Origin: Ulota crispa
Lineage: Eukaryota; Streptophyta; Bryopsida; Orthotrichales; Orthotrichaceae
Reading direction: 5' to 3'
Assembly: GCA_963920765.1 (NCBI GenBank)
Contig: OY987243.1
Span: forward strand, 2,108,001-2,172,000
DNA length: 64,000 nt
Shown here piece by piece: positions 46,601 through 59,239 of the stretch. Every line of letters starts with the position of its first letter. The first letter of the stretch is position 1. The position numbers and the translations under genes are program-made. Under the pieces are notes generated by a model, which saw only the letters and a list, made by a program, of their open reading frames with translations, ran no database searches and had not been told where the DNA came from.

Positions 46601-49600
46601 TGATTATTTGCAAGGGTTTTTTATGAATCCTTTCAAAATTGACAAGCTTGGTTGCAATTGGCGTTTATCTGTAGTCGTCCAGGTTGCATTTTATAGGAAC
46701 GTGGCGGAACCGGTATCAAAGCCGGTATGGATCTGCAGGCAAGAATGAGAAAAGTGATGGCCAGGAGCGCCAAGGTTTTAGAGCCAATTCAGAAGGAAAT
46801 CCTGCTATCATCCATATTGATATGGTGCCTACTCGAGCAGTGCCCTTCATCATTTTGGATTAAATCTTGTCGTAGGAAGTCGCTTAGTTTATTATGACTC
46901 TTGGGTTTTTGCCATGCGCAGGATTGTTTCTTTGTGGCTGTGGTAGTCAGGGAGCGGCCTGAACTAAATGGCAAGCCTGTGGCTGTGTGTCACTCTGATA
47001 GCGCCCGTGGCACTGGAGAGATATCATCTGCAAATTATCCAGCAAGAGCTTTTGGTATGTAGTTGCAATGGAATACAATTTAATTCTTACAGCATTTACT
47101 CATCGGCATTTATTTCAGATTTTGCACTTGCAGGTATTTCCGCGCCGTCAATTTCTTCTCTTGATGAGTGGACAGGTCCTGGCCTTTACTTGAAGCTGCT
47201 TAAACGAGTTACTTGGAAATTGCAGGGGTTCGGGCAGGCATGTTTGTGCGTGATGCAAAGGCTAAATGCCCAGATCTTGAGATAGTACCTTATAATTTTG
47301 AGGCTTATGAGCAGGTTTGATTCTCTGTATCTCATCATGAATCCTATGAAGATCTTTTCATCATTTGTTTAGGGCCTTGCCCCTGGTACCTTAATATGTC
47401 TGAATCCTTCCATCTCCTGCATTGTTAAATGATGAGCGTTGCATAGGTAGCTGGTGTGGTTTTCTCGTTGGATGATACCCTGACCTAATCAGAGACTACG
47501 CTTTGTATTGGATGGTCAGGTAGCTGACAAGGTTTATGATATCTTGCACCACCACTGTGGTAGAGTGCAGGCAAGTTTCACTGTTTCATCTTGATTCTAT
47601 GTGTGTGATATGTGCATGACATCTCACTAATTTTCCCATGTTTATACAGTATTTGTGATTATAGATGGATCGAAATGATGTGTTGATACCGTGCAAGTAG
47701 TTGGCTATGAAATACCTCTGCTGCAACTTTGGCCTTTCAGCCTGGAATTTTAATCTTATAAATATAGCAGTGGAGATTTTAGCCATAATTTGGCACAAAT
47801 TGTCTAGAAAACCAGCATCGACTTTACCATGCTTCGTAGGCTGGAGTTTATGTTTGCTTTTGTGTCGCCAGGCCTGCTTGTAATTCATGAGTTTTTAGTT
47901 TGATGTGTATTTTGTTCAACTGTGCAGGCAGTAAGTTGCGATGAGGCCTTCTTGGATGTTACAGATCAAGGAGACGCATGCAAAATTGCATCAACTGTAA
48001 GGAGCGAAATTTTTGAAGCAACACGATGCACTGCGAGTGCAGGTGTCGCAGGAAACATGTTGTTAGCACGTCTGGCCACACGAAAAGCTAAGCCCAACGG
48101 TCAATACTGTATTGCACCTACACAGGTAGGTTGAATGTTGTCATTCTATGTCATTAAACAGCTGGATGTCACGTGCGTAGTAGGTGCTCCTGTTCAATAG
48201 ACAACGTTTCTTTGTACTGAGCATTATGAGGTGAGTTTAGGGGCTTTTTAAAATTAAGATAAATTATGTTTTGCGTTTCTAATACATTACATATGTAACT
48301 GCTTTCTTCGTTGCAATTTAGGTGGAGGAATTCTTGGCTGAGCTCGCTGTGGAGGACCTTCCAGGTGTTGGATGGAAGTTAAAGGAGAAATTGCATTCTC
48401 AGAACCTCCGCAAGTGCCCTGATCTGCGAAGGGTATCAAAGGTAGTTAACTTGGTTTTGTGTTCTGACCTTGTTGTAAGCATTGAATAATTTGTATTGCA
48501 GCTTACGGGCGTTTCAAATGGTTGTTTGGGCCAGGACATTTTGCAAAGGGAGTTCGGTTTGAAAACAGGAGACATGCTGTGGTCTTATGCACGTGGAATT
48601 GATATCCGTGAAGTTCAACCAGCTCAGGTTCATGTGCACTCATGCTTTTATCACCGGCAATAAATATAGTCGGAAGGCTTTCTAGTTGCAGGCAATGCCA
48701 TTGTATTTCTGTATTTCTTGATGTATTTCTGTTCAGGCTCTGAAATCTGAAGTAGATAATTATTACATGGAGATTCCATATCCATTGCACCAATCAAACG
48801 TACGTAATCTATATTCTTGCAGGATCGCAAATCAATTGGTGCGGAAGTTAACTGGGGTGTCCGATTTCTGGTGCCTGATGATGTAAGTGCTTTTTATCTT
48901 CCTCTTTGTTCACCTAGGGTTTATTCTATTCACATGGTACAGGTATCAGGTTTTTGTGTATTTCAGCTTCGTGGAAGTTCCTTTTTATCCTGATGTATTA
49001 AACCTACCTGAGAATGCAGCCGCATATGTAGTTTAAGTATTTCTTGAGCGTTACTGGCTGTATCAATAATCTAGTAATGGAAGGTCATATTCCACTTATG
49101 AGAAGGTGGAATCGTTATGGTCAGGCTCAACGTTTTCTAGTGACATTGAGTACAGAAGTGGCAACACGCTTACAAACCGCTGCTGCTAAAGGCCGTACCA
49201 TCACTTTGAAGGTACTGTACTCATTTTATATGTAGTACTTATCAGCAAATCATCTGCTTTCCTACAGCTCGCATTTTGCTATCTAAAAAAATTCATTCAC
49301 TATCATGCTCATTTACAGATTGTGCCATTATGCTTATTTTTATGTTAGGTGAAGAGGCGGAAAGAAGGCACTGGGGAACCCTCCAAGTTCATGGGTTGTG
49401 GAGTTTGTGACAATTTCAGCCGTTCAGAAACTGTACTACACTTAACCTCATATTGTTTGTCAAAGATATTTTCTTCAATATCCTTGGAACCGAATGTCCT
49501 AATAGGTGCTCTGCAGGTTGCATATGCTACGGATTCTCAGGAGGTTCTATTTCGTGTGGCAAGACAGCTGTTCAACTCTTTTGGATTCGGTATGTCTGAG

Positions 49601-52043
49601 CGAAATATAACCATCAGCATGAAAACTAGTAAGATAATCATTTCTATATTTCCGGAAAGACTTACGTGTTTGTTGTCTGGCAGATGTGAGTGAGGTCCGT
49701 GGGGTAGGCTTGCAAGTCACAAGACTTGAAGCAGTTGGTCCTGGCCAGTCTCTGAAAGGTGTGTTTATGTTATATTGGCCTTGTTCCGTTAATCCTTATA
49801 CGCTCTTCATCTTCACTCCTTCAAGCTTGAGGAAGCTGCAGATGAATCATTTTCTGTCCTGTTGATTTTCACATCTACTCTGCTCATCATACACCTACGG
49901 CAGGTGGACAAGGCCAACAGCGTGCAATTCAGTCATGGTTGGCTTCTGAGCCCACGAAGATAAGGCTGAGTGAAGGCGTTCCTCCCGATCACAACTCTAG
50001 TCATGTCACAACCTTGAACGGCAGTAGGTCTCTGACTGTAGGACCTGCAGAACCTATAATTTTTAAATTTCCAGCTCCGGGAGCCTCAGAGCTAATGCCA
50101 GCTGTCTCAGCTCAAGGCAATCTTGCTCTGCAAGCAGGTATGATTGATTTTCTCATATCGAGCTTTGTCGACTGTAATAATTCGGGAAGAAAGGAATTTG
50201 GGAAGCTATGTGCGTTCAAGTCTTGTGAGTTTGAATTTTGTAGCTTATGTATACAATGTTTTTAATGTAACTTAGAACCAGTTTTTTTAAAGTAAGAGGC
50301 TGAGCATTTCCATTGCGGTTGATGTAACCATACATGATCTTAAATTGCTCTGAATTTGTTATGATGTTATACAGAATCGTTCCCGCAACAGCCTCGCTCA
50401 GAACCTTCAGCATCCATATCTGCAGAAATTAAAAAGTCAACTACGTCTAGAGAATCCAGTGCAGTGAGTATGAAGGATTCGTTGAGGGTCGGAAAGAAAT
50501 TAAAGAAACCTGCGCCACTACCAACTAAATATTTACCAGCACTCTCTGAGTTAGACCCCACTGTTTTGGCTTCACTTCCACTAGAAATCCTGGTGGAAAT
50601 CCAAGAAATGTACGGAGAGCTTCCAGCCCATCCTGTAGTCTCAAGCAAGTCTACAGAAGAGCATTTTCCCTTAGGATTTCTCCCAAAGGATGAGCGCATT
50701 ACTAAGTTATCAGAGCCAGTGCTGGACGACATAGCAAAAGACGGAAGTAGATCTGGTGAAAACAGAGGGGTATTGCTTGTAGAGACTCGGACTGAGCGAG
50801 GGGAATCATCAAGGCCATCTTCAGCCAACCCTGAAATAGTGGCATTACCACCCGCATCACAGGTAATGATATGATGGAGGAGCCCAGTTAGAATGTAATA
50901 TGGCACCGTTCAAGTTTTAAAGCCATAGACGTCCTTGATGGGAGTCATGGCTGAAACATTCTACTTGAGCTTGAAATGTTGCCTAGCACGAATATTGAAT
51001 TCCTGTCACATGTGGTTTGGCAACGTCAATAATTGTCTGGTTAATGTGACTGCAGATAGATCCAACTGTGATGGCTGCGCTACCACTATCCATGCGAAGG
51101 GAGCTTGAACGGGAATACAAGCGACAAGAAGAGAAGAAGCTTTGTAATCTACGAGCCCCAAAGCTTAAATCAGAAGAGGAACCTAATGTTCCGAGAGGTC
51201 CCATGCGTGAACCTCAAAAGAAATCCAATGCTGGATATCCAACATCACTTAAAGATCTTTGGTTTGGCTCGCCACCTAAGTGGGTAAACTTGTTCAAGGA
51301 CTACAAAGGTGCAGGTGAGAGCCTTAACTGTCCTTTTGCTTACGTTATTTTAACAACGTGTTTTCTGCTGTGGGGTGCATTGTTTTTGTATGCAGTACGG
51401 CTTTGGTCATATGTACCTTATATCCCTTTATGGGCTAATTTATTAATTCGCTGCAGAGTTTAGCAACTTATCTGTGCTAGCGGAGCGGATGGCATGCGAG
51501 CTCATGCCGTTCTCTGCTGTAGTACTTTCGCTTCTCCCTCAGCTTTCAAGTATTTGTTCAGTGCCAGCAAACGAAAACGTTGTTCAGGGTTGTGTGGAAT
51601 TATTCAATCAATATGCTCAACAAATGATAGCATGTGACTTGGAGGAAGTGTGTATGATAATGCGTGTGCTGAAAAGAGTTGGTGCCAAATCTCAACTGTG
51701 GAGGATTGTTGAATCTCTTACCGTTCCTTTTGTTCAGGTACCACCAGTAGTCTTTTGATTCCTTTTGTAATGTATGAGCTCTATCCTAGGGATTAGCATT
51801 TGTTTTATGTGTATCTTGTAATCTTTATGCAAGCTGCCTTGTTGACAATGTGCAAAAGTTGAGTTTCATTTCACGCTACTAACAAAACGTGTGTTCAATC
51901 TACTGCACGATGGTCTACTGTTGGTTTTTGTTGTAGACTGTTCACTACTTGAATGTTTCAGTTGTACCAAATTTTGAAGCTCTTTGTCTTGTGCCTTCCA
52001 GGGTTTGGTTGGGGAATGTTACGGAGGTCACCTCAACATCTAG
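43631..52043 (+). CDS. REV1: DNA repair protein REV1 (Y-family deoxycytidyl transferase), about 25 exons
   Basis: Proposed exons: 43631-43803, 44092-44160, 44459-44591, 44941-45056, 45273-45349, 45580-45807, about 46020-46306, 46514-46536, 46683-46824, 46922-47054, 47226-47314, 47520-47570, 47928-48125, 48322-48441, 48502-48627, 48823-48882, 49125-49211, 49349-49432, 49517-49589, 49684-49758, 49904-50137, 50375-50862, 51056-51314, 51457-51737, 52002-52043; about 1,215 aa (Arabidopsis REV1 is about 1,100). Domains: BRCT (residues about 105-195, THIICSTLPDSKIKNPR); polymerase core with catalytic acidic motifs IIHIDMDCFF (about 411) and SCDEAFLD (about 510); little finger (about 620-780); two ubiquitin-binding motifs (about 919-939 and 1023-1043, both DPTV...LP); and the C-terminal REV7/polymerase-binding domain (about 1110-1200). 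REV1 inserts dCMP opposite abasic or bulky lesions and recruits other translesion polymerases to ubiquitinated PCNA. All key residues are present, so it looks functional. One junction (45807 to about 46020) is weak: the clearer acceptor at 46032 breaks frame. Confidence 0.93.
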
Positions 52044-52735
52044 CAATTAAGAAGCGCTGCTTATAGCAAACAACAGACTTGACTTCCACACAACAAAGAA
52101 ATACAGAAATTCTGTGTCAATGTATCGCACAAGACCTAGGCAGCAGCTTGGTGGTGGAAATTAAGTATGTTTGCAGTAAGATTCTTATTTAGGAGATAGC
52201 CTTGTAGGAGATTTCTGCATGGTTTTCTAAGGATCATATGAACAATTTGCTTGTGCAGTCTAACTTGGATTTGTATTCAACTTATTATTTGACTGGGCAA
52301 ATAATGCATGAAGGCACACTTTGGACTTATTCGAATTCCATTTAAATTGTACTTTTAGTTATACATTGTCGAAGTAAAAGAAGCGCTGCGACTGGTGTTT
52401 TGTTCAACAGGCCTGAAAGTTCCTCTCTAAGGTATGAAGCTGAATGGACCATCTAAGCGAAAGTGCGCTTCTGTGGAAAAATCAGGGCAACTTGGTACAA
52501 TGGAAATATTTTTTTGTAGAAAAGCCAAAGAAGAGATAGTGCTGTGGCCATTTAATTTGAAATTTTCTGAGTTAGTATGAAATAACTACAATTTATCAAA
52601 GCAAAAGCAAAAGGTGCATAGGTAGCTATTCTTGATCATAGATGGTAGCATTCATGATGCAAAGCTGGCTTGTAAATGGAGCACACAAGTCTTGAAAGTA
52701 ATCACTATAAAGCCAAGAATGCTCCTATAAGGCTC
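52044..52735 (+). other. 3' flank and probable 3' UTR of REV1
   Basis: Sequence after the TAG stop keeps gene-like composition for some hundred bases, then turns AT-rich. I see no further coding exon. The polyadenylation site cannot be fixed. Confidence 0.4.
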
Positions 52736-52739
52736 TTAA

Positions 52740-53385
52740 CCCCTAAATGCCCAAGGCCTTTCTAAACTTCTTGGCATTTTCAGGAGAGTGAACAATCAAC
52801 CAATCTTTTCATAAATCTCATCAAGTTTTTTAAAATTGAAACCATACAAATTTAAACTTGACATGTTAGAGATTACATGGAAAAAGAAAACATAACAATA
52901 TCACTTATAGTTTGAAAGATTATAACGTTTGAACATGAGGGTGTTAAAATTGCAAAAGTGACTTGAAGTCCTCTAATCCTCAATTCACTTGTCAAATCTA
53001 AAAAGATGGTCATTAAAAAAATATGAGGTTTAAGGTCATTACATGTTTAACTTTAGTCAATTTACAACTTTCAAAATCTACTCATGTATTTTTTTAAATG
53101 GATTTCTAATGCGGATTTTTCTCCAAGCTCTAGTGTATTTGAGGCTCAATTTCAAGATCTTCCAACACTAGAAAACTCAAGATTGCAATGGACACCCTTG
53201 TACAAAATCTTGAGTAGAAAAATCATCAATATTCATTTTTTAGATCAAATTTTTGATGCTGAAAATAGACTTCAAAAAAAACTTGTGTTCAAAAGAAAAT
53301 ACTAAAAAAATAATGATTTGATAAGGTTTTATTCATCTTCAAAGTTTTATAAACACCCAAATTGGGTGCCTTGGGCATTTAGGGG
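52740..53385. mobile_element. CCCCTAAATGCCC-type MITE, copy 3 (646 bp)
   Basis: The ends are CCCCTAAATGCCCAAGGC and its inverse. Flanks are TTAA (52736-52739) and TTGA (53386-53389). It is highly similar to 10425-11069. A + strand frame at 53084-53305 (FKWISNADFSPSSSVFEA) parallels the one at 10728-10991. The insertion lies about 700 bp after the REV1 stop codon. Confidence 0.8.
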
Positions 53386-53389
53386 TTGA

Positions 53390-56146
53390 AGCGTGCAAGC
53401 ACCCATTCCATATTCTGATACTCAAATCACAATTGAGAACACATATTCATTTATTTTAGTATGACATATATCTATATTTTACTGAAAGACAAATTTGAAC
53501 ACAATTATGACCAATAAGCACACTCAATGATAACTCATGTTACTCTCTTAAATTCCTAAAACAATGTATACACAAATACAATTCCTAAACATAAAAGATG
53601 CGACCAATCTAAGAACCTTTGTGCACCGTTTCTGTGACCCCTACATGGTGTGACCCCTACATGGTCGATTAAAATGCCCGTTCTGAATTCGAGCCTCCTA
53701 CTTTGAATCCAGGAGGCAGATTGTTAGGAGTGAATGTTCAACAAACATGCTGTTTAGGAAGAAAAAACGAGCATGTGCAAACAAATACAATTAAGAAAAA
53801 TTAAAAAGACGACCGTAATTTGGTTGGAAGAAGACCTTTGGATCAGATAATCACATGTAAATTACAAAAGAAATTTTGCATCACTTGTAGGGCGGATTAT
53901 GTTGCATAATCAGGGTTTTAAGAATTAGAATTCTGAGAAGCTTTACCCGAGTTCTTTACGTGTTCTAGCATTGTGTGTTTTTCATCCATTGATGCAACTT
54001 TCGTTTATCCGCAACCACAAAACTAATGAATTTCCCCTTCTGGTTTACCCCAGATAATGCTCAACCATTGGACGTAACCCTATACAAAACCCGGAACAAG
54101 CTGCAATTTAATGCTAATATTTGCTTTAGCATACGTTATATAACTTATATGAGGAGGTAAATAACATTTAAGGTTAGAAACTTTTAGTAGAATATTGAAG
54201 CATCAATAAGTCTATAAGCACTTCAAAGACACTTTAGTGCTCAAAGAAGTCTCTTGTATGATTTAAAATTAACTTAAAATATTTTTTGTATCATGGAATC
54301 CTTTTCACAATATATATAATCATTCATTAAAATTTAGAATATGTTCTTATTTTTGTTGGAAAGCCTTGATGTAACTAGAGAGCATCCTTGTCATATCATT
54401 ATGATAGTTTACCATCACTTGTTTGTTATGAATGCATGACTTACAAAAAAAAATCTCTAGATAGACATGAATTTTTTTTGTGTAGCTAAACCTCAATAGT
54501 AAAAAGATATATCAAGCCTAGAATGTGAAATTAAGAGAGATCACATTTTAAAGGTGCTTGTAATTAGTTTTTTTTAGCCACATGGCTAATATATTGTTAC
54601 AAATACATTTTTCTGAAAAGGATTCCATGAGGTTTTGAAAATAGTGTTATTAGTTCTATACTTATGTAGTATATGAGGTGTTTAAAATAATAATACAAAT
54701 TATGCAAAAAAAGAAGCGCTTTGAACCTCAAGGCTCTCGACAATTTTCCTATCAAGTTTCTTGTATAGTTTGAGGCATCATTTTAATGTCTCTTTTGCTC
54801 ACCAAGATATCATGAGCACTTCATTAAGGTGGAAGGTAACATTAAAGTTATTTCATAAATCCAAGCTTGCCAATTAAGGTACAAGTGCTTGCACCTCCAA
54901 TTCTTGTTATTTGCAAGACTTGTAGCTAGAAATAAAGGTGATGTTGTAGACATGAAGTTTTCATATCTGATGTTACGTACATTCCTTATTTGTCAACCTT
55001 TGGAATCATAACTTTTCATTTCCAATGCTTATGTCCAAACTCCAAAGTCATAATTTACCTTTATGATTCTATCTCTAATTTTCATAGTTCATTATACATA
55101 GTTAACATTGTGGATCTTGCAGATGTTAATCATCAAATCCATATTTTATTTGGAAATGTATTCTTGCTTTTTTAAACCAAAGCTTGTCTTGTTTGCATCT
55201 TGCATGGTCTTAACATGTATTAATTATTGTATATGATTTTATTTGAAACCAACTTCACTAATGAAAATACTACTCACTAATTCATGCTTGAACAATATAT
55301 GCCATATTTAGTTAAAGATGGACTTAAAAAAATCCATAAATAATAACAAAAAAAAAAGAACCAACATGGATTTCTCAATTAAAACTTGGAATGTTGAAAC
55401 ATTTAAAACTTCCTAATATTTTACCTAAAGTTCAAAGTTTTTATCATGTTTTCTCTTGATTCTCTTACACAACTTGAAACTTCCTACTGTTTTGCATATC
55501 CCAACTTTATTCCACAAAACCCGTAAACACATGAATAGTCCATGTTTACTCAAATAAGACATATAGGCATGGAATATTGGAATTCATATTTTCTCATGTA
55601 CAAAAACAAAACACAATGAAAATTTCTAATGTAAGAATGTATATGTATATACGTAATTGTAAACTTTTGAGTATTGTTCAATAGTGTCTCCATAAATAGG
55701 AAAGCCTAGGAACATCATAAAAGGAGTTTTTCTTTAAACCCATCTTCCAACACCTAAATTTTACAAATCACAACCAACTTCAAGGGCCTTTAATTTTAGA
55801 CTCACGACTTGAATTGTCACTTCTTTGTACCTACGAGTATACATTTAATTAATTGTTTAGGCATATAAAAGTTGCCTCAATATCTTTCAACCAAAAATCT
55901 AGCACCGTAACCTCTTCAAAATTCTCAATTATATTTGTCTTCATTCTATTGTAAAATTTTGTTAATGTTCTATTGTATTTGGCAAAATGAAAATTTTCAT
56001 AAGTGACTTGCACAAAACAATATGATGTAGAACGGATAGCAAAAAAATATTTTCCTCATCTAAAACCAAAATAATTCCACACAACCCATTTTTTGCAATT
56101 CTTAGTTAGTAGGCTCTCTCCTTTCTCTTGGTCTAGAAAAGACTTC
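53390..56146. other. AT-rich intergenic sequence, no gene seen
   Basis: Short frames only. A small direct repeat GTGACCCCTACATG occurs twice near 53634-53664. A TTCGAGCCTCCTAC word at about 53689 may be a scrap of the TAAGGTAGG family. Confidence 0.55.
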
Positions 56147-56588
56147 CATTAGCAAAGTTTTGAGCCCTTCAAGAGCCCCCTCCAAAACATCAAAAATGGT
56201 CCCAAGGCATGTACTTCTTACAACAAACAAATCACTAATCCCATATTTCCGCTTACCCTTGAGTGCAACGCAATCATAAAAACTATACTATTATGTTATC
56301 CCTATTGGACAAAAACTATGGGTACAAATGTATAATAGGGCCATAAATTTTACTTTACTCTACTTGAATAGATGAGTGAAGTACTTGGATAGTGAGTAGT
56401 GAGTACATTTACATATTTTATGAGTACAATGCCTTTTTTAAATTTTTTGGGTTGTACATGTGGCTTAAGTCCATCATACAAGGTAGCAATGGGTATGAGT
56501 GCCCTTTTCTTGTACTCATGCTAGCCAATTAATAGCTTGATTTGTCAAACTTTGGGAGGCTCTTGGAGGGCTCAAAACTTTGCTAATG
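56147..56588. mobile_element. CATTAGCAAA-ended element, copy 2 (intact, 442 bp)
   Basis: The inverted ends are CATTAGCAAAGTTTTGAGCC over about 30 bp. It is the uninterrupted counterpart of 23061-24292. It is non-coding. The following 56589-57178 is AT-rich with one unassigned 78-codon frame (56838-57074). Confidence 0.7.
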
Positions 56589-57180
56589 CATGATACACTA
56601 TTTGAAGAAGGAAACCTTCTACTTGGGATTGGTTACTTATAAATGAGCTTTTAATGGGCTCTCCTTGCACTATATCCTCTCATAGAGGTAACTCCTTTGC
56701 CAAATATTTAAACTCAAAATAAAATATCAATTTCATATTGTACTTGATTAATAGGTCACAATGCACATTTCTCTTGTGTCATTTGACCAAAAATAGGCAT
56801 AAACAATCACCCTTTAAATATTCACGTTACTAGTAATTTGGAAGGTGGAGAAGTGGAGGTGTTTGATTTTTCAACCTCTTTGCTTGGTAACAAATTTCAA
56901 CTTATACCTTTGCTACACAAAATCGCTAGCATACTAAATTCCTTTTTTAGCTTTCTTATGATACTTGACATTTCATTCATCAACTTTGAGTTCTTCTTCC
57001 AATCCGTACTAATCTTTAAAGTTCCATCAATTTTTTGGCTCTCGAAGTGGATGCTTACATATTTTGGACCTTAGAGTGTGTTTTACAAGCCACTGACCGT
57101 CTGACCCAATGGATCCATATTAGGTGAATTGGGAAAAAGGGAGGGACCCTTTTGTACTCCACCTTAATCTTAAATTCAAA

Positions 57181-57440
57181 CACCATATTTGTTAATTTGG
57201 GAAAAATAGGTGTCTCACTTTGTACTCCACCTTAAACCCAAAAAGTTACCTTAAATCAGATTCAAAGGTATCAGATTCAGTTTGAACCACTAAGATTTTT
57301 TCCCTTGCAAATTCCTCTTCTCAAGTGAGGACACGTGTACAAAAAAAAAACGATGAGTTTGGTTTTAGGTGATCACCTAAAACCTTCACCTCAAAATTTG
57401 AAAGTCCTAAAATGTACTGTTGTTCCCAAATTAACGCATT
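57181..57440. mobile_element. ACGCC-family MITE, copy 4
   Basis: It starts ACCATATTTGTTAATTTGGG, ends CCCAAATTAACGCAT, and has the family interior (GATTCAAAGGTATCAGATTC, TAGGTGATCACCT) in reverse relative to 22174-22462. Confidence 0.65.
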
Positions 57441-57617
57441 TATTGTAACGGTAAATGTAGCCATATAGGCATATGTAGCTATAGCTTAAAGTTGTAATTG
57501 TTTGAAAAGTCTTGGAGGCAATCAAGGAGACTTAACTATTGTACATTTGTACAAGAAAGTGCACATTTATTTTTTGTAATATGCTAAATTGTACATAATG
57601 ATTAATGAAAAATATAA

Positions 57618-57891
57618 ACGCCATATTCATTAAATTGGAAAAACCAGATTCCCAAGTTGTACTTCACCTTAAACCCAATGTTTATCTTTAAACTGTTTAA
57701 ACGCTAGATTCAAAGGGTATCAGATTTGGTTTGAGTCACTGAGATTTCATCCCCGCAAATTTCTCCTCTGAAATGAGGGCACATGTACCAAAAAAATATT
57801 GCTAAAACCTAAAGCTCAATTTAAGATGATCACCTTAAACCTAGTTTATTCCCAAAATGGGTGTTTCTTCCCAAATTAACAAATATGGCGT
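57618..57891. mobile_element. ACGCC-family MITE, copy 5, TAA-flanked
   Basis: The ends are ACGCCATATTCATTAAATTG and, inverted, ACGCCATATTTGTTAATTTG. TAA stands on both sides (57615-57617 and 57892-57894), the 3-bp duplication typical of PIF/Harbinger (Tourist-like) MITEs. The interior matches the other copies. Confidence 0.7.
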
Positions 57892-57895
57892 TAAT

Positions 57896-58549
57896 AGTGA
57901 GAGTCGCATAATGTACTGTTTTTCCAAATTACCTCGTATGATGTTCTATGAACTTAATGACCAATCTTTTGTAATAAATAGCATAAGTTCTAACTTGTGA
58001 AATACATAAATAATGTTGAAGTTTGCATAGGAATCTACAAGGTCAAAGAAGATGAAATATAAACAGCACTGGCTGCACTGCTACTCTGCTTTGGAGCAAG
58101 CCCATAAGGGATTACTAACCAAAAGGCTCCACCGTTCTTTCTTATTATGTAGGAACCTTAACAGTACCACCAGCAAATGTCGACCTATACCTGCACGGCA
58201 TCGACCCATACCAGCACGGCATCGACCTATGCCCACACAAATTCGACCTATATCCGCACTGTGTCTATATGTACCAGCACAGTCCGTGTCTGTCGGCTGG
58301 GGCAGATACCGGCACTGTGTCTACTGTCACAATATCAGTCATAATGTCGGGTTATATGTGTGTAGATACCCTCTAAGCTAAGCAAGAATTAGGAGCTTAA
58401 TCTTGCCATTTCCTCAACTCGAAAAGCATAACTTGAGAGCTCGCCGTTTTTCTCGGGCATTCCCTTCGTGTCGTCTTTTCGGAGCGGTAGCTGCTTTGAG
58501 TTTTCGCAGCCCTGTGTTGGCTGTGGTGCTGGTGCTGTAGGTTTTCGTC
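57896..58549 (+). other. Upstream region of the Dof-like gene
   Basis: Composition becomes balanced from about 58050. A degenerate tandem of about 24 bp (CGACCTATACC-GCACGGCAT) lies at 58180-58265. Promoter elements cannot be assigned with confidence. Confidence 0.4.
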
Positions 58550-59239
58550 ATGGCTCCGGAGCCGGCGCACCTCACGGGCATAGTGAAATATTGCCCTAGC
58601 TGTGGCAGCGAAGACGTGAAATACATGTACGACAACAATGGCAAAACCTATCAACCTCGTTACATCTGCCGTGTCAAGAGCTGCCGCCAGTTCTTCACTT
58701 TCGGTGGCAAGTGTCGAGCATCTTACGGAAAAAAGCGTCCACGAGTGCCAGTGAAGGCGGCCTCCAGCACTCGAGTTGGAGTCACCAGCGATAGTAGCAG
58801 TAGCATTGCGAAGCCCAATCCAGTTACTGTGTCGTCAAGAGTAGTAAGCAGCCTCCGCATTGTTCTGGAGTCTGAGCCATGCGTACTCGACGGGGAGATT
58901 CTTGCCGATGATCCAGTTGGAGTCGTCGGAAGTGCCCCAATCGGAGGTGTTAGATACAGCCTCAGTCGCAAGTCCGACCACCTCGACGAGGTGCAGGAGA
59001 GTCCAGAGGGGAATGTGGTAGGGGCTGCAGAGAGTCCAGTTGGGGCAAGAATCGTCGATCAGCTCCTGACAAGCAAGGCTGTCCAAGATGGAGCAGCAGA
59101 AGCGAAGGTCGAATGGATGAAGGCTATTTTGGGGATTCCCCCATGGGATGCTGTTCCTGTCCCGAGCCCGAGCAAGCAGTTGAAGCGGATTAGGGTGAAG
59201 CACCAGGAAAAGGAATCCGTCCTCTCGTACCTGGCATGA
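58550..59239 (+). CDS. Dof-like zinc-finger protein, atypical C-X2-C-X21-C-X4-C
   Basis: It is a single exon of 229 codons starting at an ATG in good context (GTCATGGCT). Residues 15-62 resemble the Dof DNA-binding domain: CPSCGSEDVKYMYDNN, QPRYIC, CRQFFT and GG, in Dof order. The cysteines are C15, C18, C40 and C45. The first spacing (21 residues) is exactly that of Dof, but the last pair is four residues apart instead of two. The usual tail of the domain (RNVPVGG) is replaced by a basic run ending KKRPRVP. The rest is low in recognisable structure, with an acidic and Ser-rich middle and a short basic end. Dof proteins are plant transcription factors binding AAAG sites. Whether this one binds DNA the same way is inference. 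A WRKY/GCM-type or transposon-derived zinc ribbon is an alternative. Confidence 0.6.
   Translation: MAPEPAHLTGIVKYCPSCGSEDVKYMYDNNGKTYQPRYICRVKSCRQFFTFGGKCRASYGKKRPRVPVKAASSTRVGVTSDSSSSIAKPNPVTVSSRVVSSLRIVLESEPCVLDGEILADDPVGVVGSAPIGGVRYSLSRKSDHLDEVQESPEGNVVGAAESPVGARIVDQLLTSKAVQDGAAEAKVEWMKAILGIPPWDAVPVPSPSKQLKRIRVKHQEKESVLSYLA

Noticed and set aside
49044..49124. Upstream extension of the REV1 exon at 49125
   Set aside because: The frame is open upstream, but conserved REV1 sequence starts at AQRFLVTLSTEV after a good acceptor ending at 49124.
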